From DASQEH01 sp038239485 (lineage in GTDB: Bacteria > Actinomycetota > Actinomycetes > Propionibacteriales > Nocardioidaceae), in NCBI GenBank assembly GCA_038239485.1, contig JBBSET010000002.1:1-64000 (forward strand): a stretch of 64,000 nt of DNA, in the 5' to 3' direction. Every line of letters begins with the position of its first letter. Position 1 is the stretch's first letter. The translations under genes were made by a program, and so were the position numbers. A model generated the notes under the pieces. The model did no database searches. It saw only the letters and a program-made list of their open reading frames with translations, and was not told the origin of the DNA. Shown piece after piece: positions 1-8,943 of the stretch.

Positions 1-1
1 A

Positions 2-685
2 GGCATCTTCATGACCGGCGGTAACCAGCTGAAGCTGTCGGCGGTGATCAACGGCACCGCGTTCAGCCGAGCGATCGTGGCCGCGCACGAACGCGGGGTC
101 ACCATCGGCGGCACCTCCGCCGGGGCCAGCATCCAGTCCTCGCACATGGTCGCCTTCGGCCATGGCGGCTCGACGCCGAAGCAGCGGATGACGCAGCTCG
201 CCTCCGGGCTGGGCCTCGTCAAGAACTGCGTCATCGACCAGCACTTCGCCCAGCGAAACCGCTACGGCAGGCTCTTGATGCTGGTCGCCCAGTCACCCGA
301 CCTGCTCGGGATGGGTGTGGATGAGGACACCGCCGCAGTCGTGACGGACGATCATCTGGTGGAGGTCGTCGGACGCGGCGCGGTCACGATCATCGACGGC
401 CTCCACATGACGTCCAACGCCCACGAGGCCAGGCGGACGGCGCCGCTGCTGGTCTCGGGCGCCAGCCTGCACGTGCTGCCGGCGGGGTCGATCTTCGACC
501 TGACCAGCCGAAGGCTGGTCAGGACCGCCGCCGAGCTCGACCCTGCCGAAGCCGCTGAGCTTGCGCTGGCCGCGACCGACCTGCGGCGGCTGGCGCACGA
601 CATCGCCGCCGAGGGGGCGGCGCCTTCGAACGTGACACGACGGCGCGCCCGCACCCAGACCGATCGCGAGGATGACGACCGATGA
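2..685 (+). CDS. cphB: cyanophycinase, N-terminus outside window
   Basis: Cytoplasmic S51-family serine peptidase that cuts cyanophycin (Arg-decorated poly-Asp) into beta-Asp-Arg dipeptides. The reading frame is already open at base 2 and the residues before the ATG at 11 (GIF) continue the conserved GIFMTGGNQL block, so that ATG is internal and the true start lies upstream of the window. The nucleophile elbow GGTSAGAS is present with the Ser codon at 116-118, and the family motif DQHFAQRNRYGRL follows. The C-terminal ~20 residues are Arg/Asp-rich and unconserved. Its TGA overlaps the ATG of the cyanophycin synthetase gene (ATGA), so synthesis and breakdown genes are translationally coupled. 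Identification is firm; only the N-terminal portion is unseen. Confidence 0.93.
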   Translation, partial: GIFMTGGNQLKLSAVINGTAFSRAIVAAHERGVTIGGTSAGASIQSSHMVAFGHGGSTPKQRMTQLASGLGLVKNCVIDQHFAQRNRYGRLLMLVAQSPDLLGMGVDEDTAAVVTDDHLVEVVGRGAVTIIDGLHMTSNAHEARRTAPLLVSGASLHVLPAGSIFDLTSRRLVRTAAELDPAEAAELALAATDLRRLAHDIAAEGAAPSNVTRRRARTQTDREDDDR

Positions 686-3504
686 CCGAGACCGAGCCTG
701 CAGCGAGTACCCCGCAGAGCCCCGCACCAGAGCTCGCCATCGTCGAGACCCGGGTCTACCGCGGAGCCAACATCTGGTCGTATCAGCGGGCCATCCACCT
801 CGTCGTGGATCTCGGGGAGCTGGAGAGCTGGCCGACGGACCGTCTCCCCGGGTTCACCGAGCGGCTGCTCGATCAGCTACCAGGGCTGAGGGCGCACAGC
901 TGCTCGCGCGGGCGCCGGGGCGGCTTCGTCGAGCGGCTCACCGAAGGCACCTGGCTCGGCCACGTCAGTGAGCATGTCGCCCTGCAGCTGCAGCAGGAGG
1001 TCGGACACGACCTGCGCCGTGGCAAGACCAGGCAGATCCCCGGCGAGCCCGGACGCTACAACGTGATCTACGGCTATGTCGATGAGAACGTCGGCATCTC
1101 TGCGGGCAGGCTGGCCGTCCGGCTGATCAACAACCTCGTCCGGGCCGACCCGGACTTCGACCTGGACTCCGAGCTCGAGCGTTTCATCGTCGGCGCCGAG
1201 CGAACCGCTTTCGGACCGTCCACGCAGGCGATCATCGACGAGGCCGTCTCCCGGGACATCCCGTGGATCCGGCTGAACCAGGCCTCCCTCGTGCAGCTCG
1301 GACAGGGCATCCACCAGAAGCGGATCCGGGCGACGATGACGTCCAATACCTCGTCTATCGCGGTCGACATCGCCAGTGACAAGGACCTGACCGGCCGCCT
1401 GCTCAGCGCCGCCGGCCTGCCGGTGCCCCGCGCGGAGTCGGTCCGCACCGCCTCGCAGGCCGTCGCGGCGGCCAACCGGATCGGCTACCCCGTGGTGTGC
1501 AAGCCGCTCGACGGGAACCACGGCCGGGGTGTCTGCCTGGATCTGCGAGACGCCGAAGCGGTCCGGTCGGCCTTCGTCGTCGCCGAGGAGCAGTCGCGAC
1601 GCGGCTCGGTGATCGTCGAGACATTCGTGACCGGGCGCGACTACCGGTGCCTGGTCATCGACGGCCGGATCGCCGCCATCGCCGAGCGGATGCCCGCCCA
1701 CGTCATCGGCGACGGCGAGCACAGCGTTCGCGAGCTCGTCGACCTGACGAACGCCGACCCGCGCCGCGGCGTGGGGCACGAGAAGGTGCTGACCCGGATC
1801 AAGGTCGACGAGGCCGCCGTCGAGGTGGTCCGCGCCCAGGGCTTCGAGCTGGACGACGTACCCCCGGCTGCCGAGATGGTGAAGCTGACGCTGACGGGCA
1901 ACATGTCCACCGGCGGCATCTCCATCGACCGGACGTTCGAGGCGCATCCGGAGAACGTCGAGATCGCCGAGGAGGCCGCGCAGGTCATCGGGCTCGACAT
2001 CGCCGGGATCGACTTCATCTGTCCCGACATCACCGAGCCCGTGCGGGAGGCGGGCGGCGCGATCTGCGAGGTCAACGCCGCACCCGGGTTCCGGATGCAC
2101 ACGCATCCGACGATCGGCGACCCGCAGTTCATCTCCAAGTCCGTCGTCGACATGCTGTTCCCGCCGGGCGCGCCGAGCCGGATCCCGATCGTCGCCGTCA
2201 CCGGTACCAACGGCAAGACGACGACGTCGCGGATGATCGCCCACATCTTCAAGGGGATGGGCAAGAAGGTCGGGATGACGTCGACCGACGGCGTCGTCAT
2301 CGACGAGCGGCTGGTGATCCGTGCGGATGCCTCCGGACCCAAGTCGGCCCGGATGGTCCTGCAGAACCCGCGCGTCGACTTCGCGGTCTTCGAGGTCGCC
2401 CGCGGCGGCATCCTGCGCGAAGGGCTCGGGTACGAACGCAACGACGTGGCGGTGGTGCTCAACGTGCAGCCCGACCACCTCGGACTGCGCGGCATCAACA
2501 CCATCGAGCAGCTCGCCGAGGTGAAGGCGGTCCCGGTCGAGGCTGTGCCGCGCGACGGTCATGCCGTCCTCAACGCCGACGACCCGCTGGTACGGGCGAT
2601 GCGGCGCAGGTCGTCCGGCGAGGTCGTCTGGTTCAGCATGGAGCCGAAGGGAACGGAGATACGCGACTTCATCGACACGCACTGCCGACGCGGTGGCAAG
2701 GCGGTCGTCCTCGAGAAGAGCGACCGGGGCGAGATGATCGTCGTCCGTCACGGGGCCCGCGAGATGCAGCTCGCCTGGACGCATCTGCTGCCCGCCACGT
2801 TCGGCGGCCGGGCGCTGATGAACGTCCAGAACTCCCTGGCGGCCGCGGCCGCCGCCTTCGCGGCCGGGGCGCCGCTGCACGACATCCGCCAGGGGCTGCG
2901 CACCTTCTCGACGAGCTACTACCTGTCGCCCGGCCGTCTCAACGAGATCGAGGTCGACGGCGTGCAGGTGATCATCGACTACTGCCACAACGCCCCCGGG
3001 ATGCGAGCGCTGGGCGACTTCGTGGACAAGGTCGGCGAGTCCCTGATGAACACCAGCGACCTCGCCAAGCCGTCGCGGCTCGGTGTCATCGCCACGGCCG
3101 GCGACCGTCGCGACGAGGACATGCTCGAGCTGGGTACGGTTGCGGCCGACCACTTCGATGTCATCGTCGTCCGGGAGGACATCGCCCTGCGTGGCCGAGC
3201 GCCCGGGGAGACAGCCGACCTGGTCGCGCAGGGGGTCCGGCGGCGCATCGGCGAGGGAGCCCGATGCAAGCAGGTCGAGATCGTGCTCGACGAGATCGAC
3301 GCCACCAAGCACGCGATGTCCAGGGCCAATCGTGGCGATCTGGTCGTCATCTGCGTGGACAAGCACGCCGCGGTGGTTGCCGAGCTCGAGTCGTGGTCGC
3401 ATCGTGCCCAGGCGGGCGCGCATACCACCGACGAGGAGCCCGTCGGCGACCCGGACATGTCGCCCAGCGCGAGCGCTACACCGGCAGCGGCGCCCGTCGC
3501 CTGA
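682..3504 (+). CDS. cphA: cyanophycin synthetase
   Basis: Polymerises L-Asp and L-Arg into cyanophycin with ATP. 940 residues, slightly longer than most CphA1 proteins (about 870-900). Domain order: N-terminal CphA domain (about 20-175, with YRGANIWSYQ), ATP-grasp domain that adds Asp to the backbone (about 225-490), and a Mur-ligase domain that adds Arg to the Asp side chain (about 500-900). The Mur P-loop GTNGKTTT is at residues 508-515. All three modules look intact, so this should be a full two-step synthetase. Start ATG overlaps the stop of cyanophycinase; a GAGG lies about 10 nt upstream. The final ~40 residues (Ser/Ala/Pro rich) look like a disordered tail. It converges on allantoicase with only about 20 bp between stops. 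Confidence 0.96.
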   Translation: MTETEPAASTPQSPAPELAIVETRVYRGANIWSYQRAIHLVVDLGELESWPTDRLPGFTERLLDQLPGLRAHSCSRGRRGGFVERLTEGTWLGHVSEHVALQLQQEVGHDLRRGKTRQIPGEPGRYNVIYGYVDENVGISAGRLAVRLINNLVRADPDFDLDSELERFIVGAERTAFGPSTQAIIDEAVSRDIPWIRLNQASLVQLGQGIHQKRIRATMTSNTSSIAVDIASDKDLTGRLLSAAGLPVPRAESVRTASQAVAAANRIGYPVVCKPLDGNHGRGVCLDLRDAEAVRSAFVVAEEQSRRGSVIVETFVTGRDYRCLVIDGRIAAIAERMPAHVIGDGEHSVRELVDLTNADPRRGVGHEKVLTRIKVDEAAVEVVRAQGFELDDVPPAAEMVKLTLTGNMSTGGISIDRTFEAHPENVEIAEEAAQVIGLDIAGIDFICPDITEPVREAGGAICEVNAAPGFRMHTHPTIGDPQFISKSVVDMLFPPGAPSRIPIVAVTGTNGKTTTSRMIAHIFKGMGKKVGMTSTDGVVIDERLVIRADASGPKSARMVLQNPRVDFAVFEVARGGILREGLGYERNDVAVVLNVQPDHLGLRGINTIEQLAEVKAVPVEAVPRDGHAVLNADDPLVRAMRRRSSGEVVWFSMEPKGTEIRDFIDTHCRRGGKAVVLEKSDRGEMIVVRHGAREMQLAWTHLLPATFGGRALMNVQNSLAAAAAAFAAGAPLHDIRQGLRTFSTSYYLSPGRLNEIEVDGVQVIIDYCHNAPGMRALGDFVDKVGESLMNTSDLAKPSRLGVIATAGDRRDEDMLELGTVAADHFDVIVVREDIALRGRAPGETADLVAQGVRRRIGEGARCKQVEIVLDEIDATKHAMSRANRGDLVVICVDKHAAVVAELESWSHRAQAGAHTTDEEPVGDPDMSPSASATPAAAPVA

Positions 3505-3525
3505 ACGGTGCTCGGGGCCCGCTGG

Positions 3526-4575
3526 CTAGTGTGACCAGTGGCGGATACTGGCCCGATGGGCAGGCGGGATCACCGCCCAGAAGGCCTGCCGCAGTGACAC
3601 CAGCGCAGCCGGGTCGACCTCTCCGTGGCAGCGCAGCCGGCTGAGCCCGCCGTCGGGGTAGACGTCGAGGCGGACGTTCGTGGCCGTGGCCCGGTTCTCG
3701 ACCAGGAAGCGATGTCGCGTATCGGGCTGGACCCGGCTGCGTGGGAGGATCTCCCACCACGAGGACGGGTCCTCGATCGGCCCGGCGGTGGAGTCGGCCG
3801 CGGTCAGGCGGACCTCTCCGGGTGCGTTTCCGACGAAGTGGGTCGTGTCGATCTCGAGCTCGCGGATCGACCCGGCGATGGCGAGCCGGAAGGTCGCGTA
3901 GTCGTTGCCACCGCCCCGCCGGCGGGCGTTCTCCCAGCCGTCTCCCATCGTCCGGGCCGGGCCGGGCGCGATGATGTTGGCCGCCGACGAGTAGAACGCG
4001 TCGGAGGTCTCGACCAGGCACCCGCCGTTCCGCGCCGCGACCAGGTCGACGGTCCCGCCGAGGAACCGCGGGTCGAGCACGACCTCGCCGTGCACCCGGA
4101 ACCGGGCCACTCCCCCGTCCGGATAGATCGACAGCCGCAGATGGGTCCAACGGCCCGAGTCGTCGACGGCGTAGGCGTTCGCGCTGTCGCCACGGCAGCC
4201 GGTCCGGCCCACCAGGCTCACCCAGTCGGCGCGGGACAGGTCGTCCGGCCCGGGGTACCCCTCGACGGACGTTGCCTCGACCGAGATCTCCGGCGGGTAG
4301 TTGCCGGTGAACCAGGCGGTGTCGACGACGACACCTCGGACCACACCCGCGACGCCGAGCCGGACCACTGCCCAGTCGTGGCCCACGTCGCGTCGCCGTC
4401 TGGTCTCCCAGCCGTCGTACACCTGGCCCCGCGGACCGAAGACCCCGGCTGCGTGGGTGGCCGGCTCCGGCGTCAGCAGGTTCTCCCGCGGTGCGAAGAG
4501 CTCGTCGTTCGCGTCGACGACGCTGCCTCCGAGCGCCCGCGACGCCAGGTCGGGCAGGTCCGTGAAGTCGGTCAT
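3526..4575 (-). CDS. alc: allantoicase
   Basis: Hydrolyses allantoate to ureidoglycolate and urea, the step after allantoinase. 349 residues, normal for the family, made of two related allantoicase repeats: each has a VYDGWETRRRR / MGDGWENARRR block, an HDWAVVRLG / NDYATFRLA block, and a TAWFTGNYP / TTHFVGNAP block, then an LRLSIYPDGG / VRLDVYPDGG block. This repeat structure makes the assignment secure. It is the last gene of a minus-strand run (hyi-glxR-glxK-allB-alc); one base separates it from allantoinase. The product urea and the ureidoglycolate-derived glyoxylate are what the neighbouring genes would deal with, although no urease or ureidoglycolate lyase gene is visible here. Confidence 0.95.
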   Translation of the reverse strand: MTDFTDLPDLASRALGGSVVDANDELFAPRENLLTPEPATHAAGVFGPRGQVYDGWETRRRRDVGHDWAVVRLGVAGVVRGVVVDTAWFTGNYPPEISVEATSVEGYPGPDDLSRADWVSLVGRTGCRGDSANAYAVDDSGRWTHLRLSIYPDGGVARFRVHGEVVLDPRFLGGTVDLVAARNGGCLVETSDAFYSSAANIIAPGPARTMGDGWENARRRGGGNDYATFRLAIAGSIRELEIDTTHFVGNAPGEVRLTAADSTAGPIEDPSSWWEILPRSRVQPDTRHRFLVENRATATNVRLDVYPDGGLSRLRCHGEVDPAALVSLRQAFWAVIPPAHRASIRHWSH

Positions 4576-4576
4576 C

Positions 4577-5914
4577 TCAGGCCCTCCCGGCCCTGAGCAG
4601 CATCCCTTCGGCGGCTGTCGCGGAGACTGGCCGGCCGCGAAGGTACGTCGCTCGAACGACCCCCGACAGCTCCTGGCCGGCGTACGGCGTCACAGCGTGC
4701 CGGTGGTACAGCGCCTCGGGGTCGACGGTGAAGTTCTCCTCGGGCGCGAAGACCACGAGGTCGGCGTCGTTTCCCACCATGATCCCTCCCTTGCGCCTGA
4801 CCCCGACGAGGTCGGCCGGCTGCGCCGACATCCACCCGACCACAGTAGCCAGGTCGACGCCGCGGCGACGCGCCTCCGTCCAGACCAGAGGCAGGCCGAG
4901 CTGGAGCGACGAGACACCGCCCCAGGCGGCGCCGAAGTCGCCCTCGTCGAACAGCTTGAGGCTGGGGGGCGACGGCGAGTGGTCCGATACCACCATGTCG
5001 ATCACACCGTCGGCGAGGGCTGCCCAAAGCAGGTCCTGGTTCGCCGCGTCGCGAATCGGCGGGCAGCACTTGTACTGCGTCTGCCCGTCCCCGATGGTGT
5101 CCGACACCAGCGTCAGGTAGTGCGGGCAGGTCTCCACCGTGATCGGCAGCCCGTCGGCGCGAGCAGCGGCGAGAGCAGGCAGCGCGGCGGCGCTCGACAG
5201 ATGCACGATGTGCGCCCGGCAGCCTGGTCGCCGAGCCGCCTCGATCACTGTGTCGACCGCCCTCGTCTCGGCCGCCGGGGGCCGCGATGCCAGGAAATCG
5301 GCGTAGTGGATGGTATGCGGCACCGCCGACGCGCCGATCACGGCTGCGTCCTCGGCGTGCGCGATGAGCAGACCGTCGAACGCGGCGATCTCGCGCATCG
5401 CCACCTCCAGCAGCTCGGCCGTCAGCGGCGGGAACTCCGGGACGCCCGAGTCGAGCAGGAAGCACTTGAAGCCGAAGACCCCGGCGTCGTGGAGCTCGCG
5501 GAGCCGGCCGAGGCTCGAGGGGACGGCGCCGCCCCAGAACCCGACGTCGACCGAGCACCGCCCGGTCGCGGCCGCTTGCTTGACCTCCAGCGCCTCCACG
5601 TCGACCGTGGCTGGTATCGAGTTCAGTGGCATGTCCAGCACCGTGGTCACGCCGCCGGCCGCAGCCGCGCGGGTGGCCGTGGCGAACCCTTCCCACGCGG
5701 TCCGCCCGGGCTCGTTGACGTGCACATGGGTGTCGACGAGGCCACCGATGACCACCTGGCCGACTCCGACCTCGACCACCTCGGCAGCATCGAGGAGGGC
5801 ATCGGCCGGCCCGACGGCCGCCACGACCCCGCCCTTGACGGCCACGGCGGCTGGGCCGAAGGCCCCCTGGTGCAGCACGCCCGGCCCGCGGACCACCAGG
5901 TCGTACCTGGTCAT
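4577..5914 (-). CDS. allB: allantoinase
   Basis: Zinc amidohydrolase that opens allantoin to allantoate. 445 residues. Metal-binding landmarks are in order: HVHVNEPGR near residue 60, the GFKCFL lysine (usually carbamylated in this family), HAED, HLSS, and SDHSPSP with the catalytic Asp. The GR..WEGF sequence after the first metal site and the PP.R / SDHSP blocks favour allantoinase over dihydroorotase or hydantoinase. I chose the ATG at 5914 (MTRYDLVV) because it overlaps the glycerate kinase stop (ATGA) and begins exactly at the conserved N-terminus, although the frame stays open far upstream. Expected to feed allantoicase, one base downstream. Confidence 0.95.
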   Translation of the reverse strand: MTRYDLVVRGPGVLHQGAFGPAAVAVKGGVVAAVGPADALLDAAEVVEVGVGQVVIGGLVDTHVHVNEPGRTAWEGFATATRAAAAGGVTTVLDMPLNSIPATVDVEALEVKQAAATGRCSVDVGFWGGAVPSSLGRLRELHDAGVFGFKCFLLDSGVPEFPPLTAELLEVAMREIAAFDGLLIAHAEDAAVIGASAVPHTIHYADFLASRPPAAETRAVDTVIEAARRPGCRAHIVHLSSAAALPALAAARADGLPITVETCPHYLTLVSDTIGDGQTQYKCCPPIRDAANQDLLWAALADGVIDMVVSDHSPSPPSLKLFDEGDFGAAWGGVSSLQLGLPLVWTEARRRGVDLATVVGWMSAQPADLVGVRRKGGIMVGNDADLVVFAPEENFTVDPEALYHRHAVTPYAGQELSGVVRATYLRGRPVSATAAEGMLLRAGRA

Positions 5915-7071
5915 CCCAACCGGTCCGCGGCGATCCGCTCGCCGGTCCGGGTAAGCAGCTCGGCGGCGTGGGCGATGCTGCGAGCGGGATCGGGCTCGAG
6001 GTCTGAGAGCGGATAGGCCGCGGAGATTCCCACCGAGGCGAGCTGTGAGGTGCTGAGCGTGCAGCGGCCTGCTACCGCCACCACCGGTATCCCACGCGCC
6101 CTGGCCGCACGCGCCACGCCGACCGGGGCCTTCCCCGCCAGCGACTGCTCGTCCAGGGACCCCTCCCCGGTGACGACGAGGTCCGCGCCGTCGTCCAGGG
6201 CGGACTCGAAGCCGAGCAGCTGCAGGACCAGGTCGATGCCGGGCTCGATCTCGGCGCCGAACAGCGCCACGGCTCCGAAGGCCGTGCCCCCCGCGGCGCC
6301 GCTGCCCGGCATGCCCGCGACGTCGCGGTGGACCTCGGCCGCGACCACCTCGGCCCATGCCGTCAGGCCGGCTTCCAGGTCGGCGACCTCGTCCTCGGTC
6401 GCCCCCTTCTGCGGCCCGAACACCGCGGCGGCACCCGCCGGCCCGAGGAGCGGGCTGTCGACGTCGGTGGCGACATGGAAAACGGTCCGGCCCAGCAGTT
6501 CCGGCAGCGCGGACGTGTCGATCGACGCTGCCTGGCGCAGCGCACCGCCGCCGAGCGGCAGCTCGGCTCCGTGCTCGTCGTAGAGCCCCACACCCATCGC
6601 CTGCGCCATGCCGGCTCCGCCGTCGGTGGAGGCGCTGCCGCCGACGCCGATCACGAGCCGGTCGACGCCTCGACTCCGCAGCGCGTCGGTGATGACCAGC
6701 CCGAGGCCGTACGTCGATGCGCCCAGCGGGTCGGGCGTGCCCGCCGGGAGGAGGTCGAGCCCGACGACGCCGGCCAGCTCGACGACGGCCACCCCCCGGC
6801 CGGCGTCGAGGGCGTACGTCGCAACGACCGGCTCGCCGGTCGGGCCGACAGCAGGCACGTGCATCGGCTGGTAGCCGGCGGACAGGGCGGCCTGCACGGT
6901 TCCGTCGCCACCGTCGGCGACCGGCATGACCGTCACCTCGATATCGTCACGGGCCCGCACCAGCCCGTCGGCCACCGCGCCCGCAACATCGATCGCATTG
7001 AGGCAGCCCTTGAACTTGTCGGTGGCGACGAGGACACGCAGCGGTCGCCGTCCGTCACTGGAGCGGGTCAT
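5911..7071 (-). CDS. glxK: glycerate kinase (GlxK/GarK family)
   Basis: Phosphorylates D-glycerate to 2-phosphoglycerate, the exit of the glyoxylate-to-glycerate route. 386 residues, typical length. Family blocks: VLVATDKFKGCLNA at the N-terminus, MPVADGGDGTV, GVGGSASTDGGAGMAQAMG, ATDVDSPLLGPAGAAAVFGPQKGA, and VTGEGSLDEQSLAGKAPVGVA. The start ATG is one base beyond the TGA of the tartronate semialdehyde reductase gene, and the stop overlaps the allantoinase start. Position between allantoin and glyoxylate genes fits glycerate made from purine-derived glyoxylate. Confidence 0.95.
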   Translation of the reverse strand: MTRSSDGRRPLRVLVATDKFKGCLNAIDVAGAVADGLVRARDDIEVTVMPVADGGDGTVQAALSAGYQPMHVPAVGPTGEPVVATYALDAGRGVAVVELAGVVGLDLLPAGTPDPLGASTYGLGLVITDALRSRGVDRLVIGVGGSASTDGGAGMAQAMGVGLYDEHGAELPLGGGALRQAASIDTSALPELLGRTVFHVATDVDSPLLGPAGAAAVFGPQKGATEDEVADLEAGLTAWAEVVAAEVHRDVAGMPGSGAAGGTAFGAVALFGAEIEPGIDLVLQLLGFESALDDGADLVVTGEGSLDEQSLAGKAPVGVARAARARGIPVVAVAGRCTLSTSQLASVGISAAYPLSDLEPDPARSIAHAAELLTRTGERIAADRLG

Positions 7072-7950
7072 TCAGCCGGCGCCTCGGCCGGAGAGCTGCT
7101 CGACGATCGTCAGCAGCGCGGTGTGGTCCAGGTCGCCGTGCCCCTGCGACCGCAACGACGCCATCAGCTGGGCGACGACGGCTCCGAGCGGGATGACAAC
7201 TCCGGCGTCCCTGGCGGCCGAGGTCACGATGCCCATGTCCTTGTGGTGGAGGTCCACGCGGAACCCCGGCGCGAAGTCACGCCTCAGCATGCCGCCGGCT
7301 TTGCGGTCGAGTATCCGGTTGCCGGCCAGACCGCCCGCGAGCACGGCCGCGTCGGTGTCGACGCCAGACGCCTCGAGGAAGACGATCGCCTCGGCAACGA
7401 GCTCGATGGTGCCCGCGACGATGAGCTGGTTCGCCGCCTTGACCGTCTGCCCGGACCCGGGCGGACCGCAGTGCACCACCGTGGTACCGAGCGCGGTGAG
7501 GATCGGCCGCGCCGCCTCGAAGTCGCCCGAGTCGCCGCCCACCATGATGGACAGGCTGGCTTCGACGGCACCCGCCTCACCCCCGCTGACCGGTGCGTCC
7601 AACACCCGGATCCCGTGCTCGCGGCCCGCCTCGGCGAGTCGCCGGGCGACGTCCGGGCGGATGGAGCTCATGTCGACGTGCAGAACGCCGCCCGGTGCGT
7701 GCTCGTACACCCCGTTCGCTCCCAGACAGACAGCCTCGACGTCGGGCGAGTCCGGGAGCATGGTGATGACGACGTCGGCCCCCGACACCGCCTCGGCGAC
7801 GCTGTCCGCACCGCTTCCGCCGGCTCCGACCAGAGCCTGGACGGGACCAAGGCTGCGGTTGTACCCGGTGACGTGATGGCCGGCTTCGACCAGGTTGGCC
7901 GCCATCGGCGCGCCCATGATGCCGAGCCCGATGAAGGCGATCGATGTCAT
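7072..7950 (-). CDS. glxR: 2-hydroxy-3-oxopropionate (tartronate semialdehyde) reductase
   Basis: NAD(P)H-dependent reduction of tartronate semialdehyde to D-glycerate. 292 residues, the normal size of beta-hydroxyacid dehydrogenases. Rossmann motif GLGIMGAPMAANL at residues about 8-20; substrate motif DAPVSGGEAGAVEASLSIMVGG; catalytic region with K in GSGQTVKAANQLIV. The family also contains 3-hydroxyisobutyrate dehydrogenases; genome context (hyi before, glxK after) decides for the glyoxylate pathway. ATG at 7950 begins directly at the Rossmann strand; the open frame beyond is non-coding in character. Confidence 0.9.
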   Translation of the reverse strand: MTSIAFIGLGIMGAPMAANLVEAGHHVTGYNRSLGPVQALVGAGGSGADSVAEAVSGADVVITMLPDSPDVEAVCLGANGVYEHAPGGVLHVDMSSIRPDVARRLAEAGREHGIRVLDAPVSGGEAGAVEASLSIMVGGDSGDFEAARPILTALGTTVVHCGPPGSGQTVKAANQLIVAGTIELVAEAIVFLEASGVDTDAAVLAGGLAGNRILDRKAGGMLRRDFAPGFRVDLHHKDMGIVTSAARDAGVVIPLGAVVAQLMASLRSQGHGDLDHTALLTIVEQLSGRGAG

Positions 7951-7960
7951 CGGCACCGTC

Positions 7961-8809
7961 CTATCGTGCACCCGTCGGGGGGTCCGCCGCTCGCCGCCCT
8001 CGGGGCAGCCAGCCGAGGCTGTCGAGGGTGGTACCGGTCGGGTTGTACTCCAGCGCCACCCAGCCGTCGTATCCCAGCCGCTGGAGCGACGCCAGATGCG
8101 CGGCCAGGTCGAGGGTGCCGGTGCCCGGCTGCCCTCGGCCCGGCGAGTCGGCGATCTGCACGTGCGCGATCCGGTCGACGCAGGTCTCGATGACGCGGGC
8201 CACGTCGTCACCGTTGGTGGCCAGGTGGTACAGGTCGGCGAGGAGACCGGTGTTGCCCCGGCCGGTGGCGGTGACCCGGTCCAGGACCGTGAGCACGTCG
8301 GCGGCGGTCCGGAGCGGGTAGGGCTTCGGGCCGCTGACCGGCTCGAGGAGCACGGTCGCCCCGATCGCCGAGACCGCCTCGGCGGCCGTCGCGAGGGTCT
8401 CGACCGCCAGCTCGTCCTGCCGGTCGGTGGTCACCGTGTCGACCCGGTTCCCGTACAGCGCGTTGAAGGCGCCGACCCCGAGCTCGGCTCCGATCGCGAC
8501 GGCCACGTCGAGACTGTCGAGGGGCTGCGACGAGCGGCCCGGTATCGACGCGACGCCGCAGTCCGGCCCGGCGAGGTCTCCCCCGAAGAGGTTCAGCGCG
8601 ATCAGCCGGACCCCCGCATCGCGAACCGAGCCGACGAAGGCGTCGACGTCGTGGTCGGCGGGCACCGGCCGGTCGGGCCAGGGCCACCAGAACTCCACCG
8701 CGGTGAAGCCGGCAGCTCGTGCCGCGGCAGCCCGCTGGAGCAGCGGGAGCTCGGTGAAGAGCAAGGTGCAGTTCGCTGCGAAGCGCACCCCCGCAGCCAT
8801 CGACTCCAC
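7961..8809 (-). CDS. hyi: hydroxypyruvate isomerase
   Basis: TIM-barrel enzyme that interconverts hydroxypyruvate and tartronate semialdehyde. 282 residues. Visible family features: FAANCTLLFTELPLLQRAAAA at the N-terminus, EFWWPW, LNLFGGD, NALYGNR, LLEPV with the metal-binding Glu, LLADLYHLA, HVQIADSPGR and the terminal YDGWVALEYNPTG with the second Glu. I prefer GTG at 8809 over ATG at 8800 because a GGAGGGAG Shine-Dalgarno lies 5 nt upstream of the GTG, while the ATG has only a GGAG three bases away. Divergent from the malic enzyme gene. First gene of the minus-strand glyoxylate/allantoin run. Confidence 0.92.
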   Translation of the reverse strand: MESMAAGVRFAANCTLLFTELPLLQRAAAARAAGFTAVEFWWPWPDRPVPADHDVDAFVGSVRDAGVRLIALNLFGGDLAGPDCGVASIPGRSSQPLDSLDVAVAIGAELGVGAFNALYGNRVDTVTTDRQDELAVETLATAAEAVSAIGATVLLEPVSGPKPYPLRTAADVLTVLDRVTATGRGNTGLLADLYHLATNGDDVARVIETCVDRIAHVQIADSPGRGQPGTGTLDLAAHLASLQRLGYDGWVALEYNPTGTTLDSLGWLPRGRRAADPPTGAR

Positions 8810-8943
8810 GCCGGCTCCCTCCGTGAGGATCGCATCGCGCTGACGAGACCTCTTGGCGGTAGTTTCGTCTACGGTGGCCTTGCCCACCAGCGCGGGACCC
8901 CGGTCCCGCCACAGCCCACGGCGTCGAGCTCCCAGGAGGACTG

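Noticed and set aside
877..3423. 848-codon minus-strand frame across cphA
   Set aside because: Low-complexity Arg/Asp/Val-rich translation with no domain; shadow of cphA.
4577..6358. Allantoinase with a 148-residue N-terminal extension
   Set aside because: The extension is glycerate kinase sequence in a wrong frame; ATG at 5914 fits the family N-terminus and the operon overlap.
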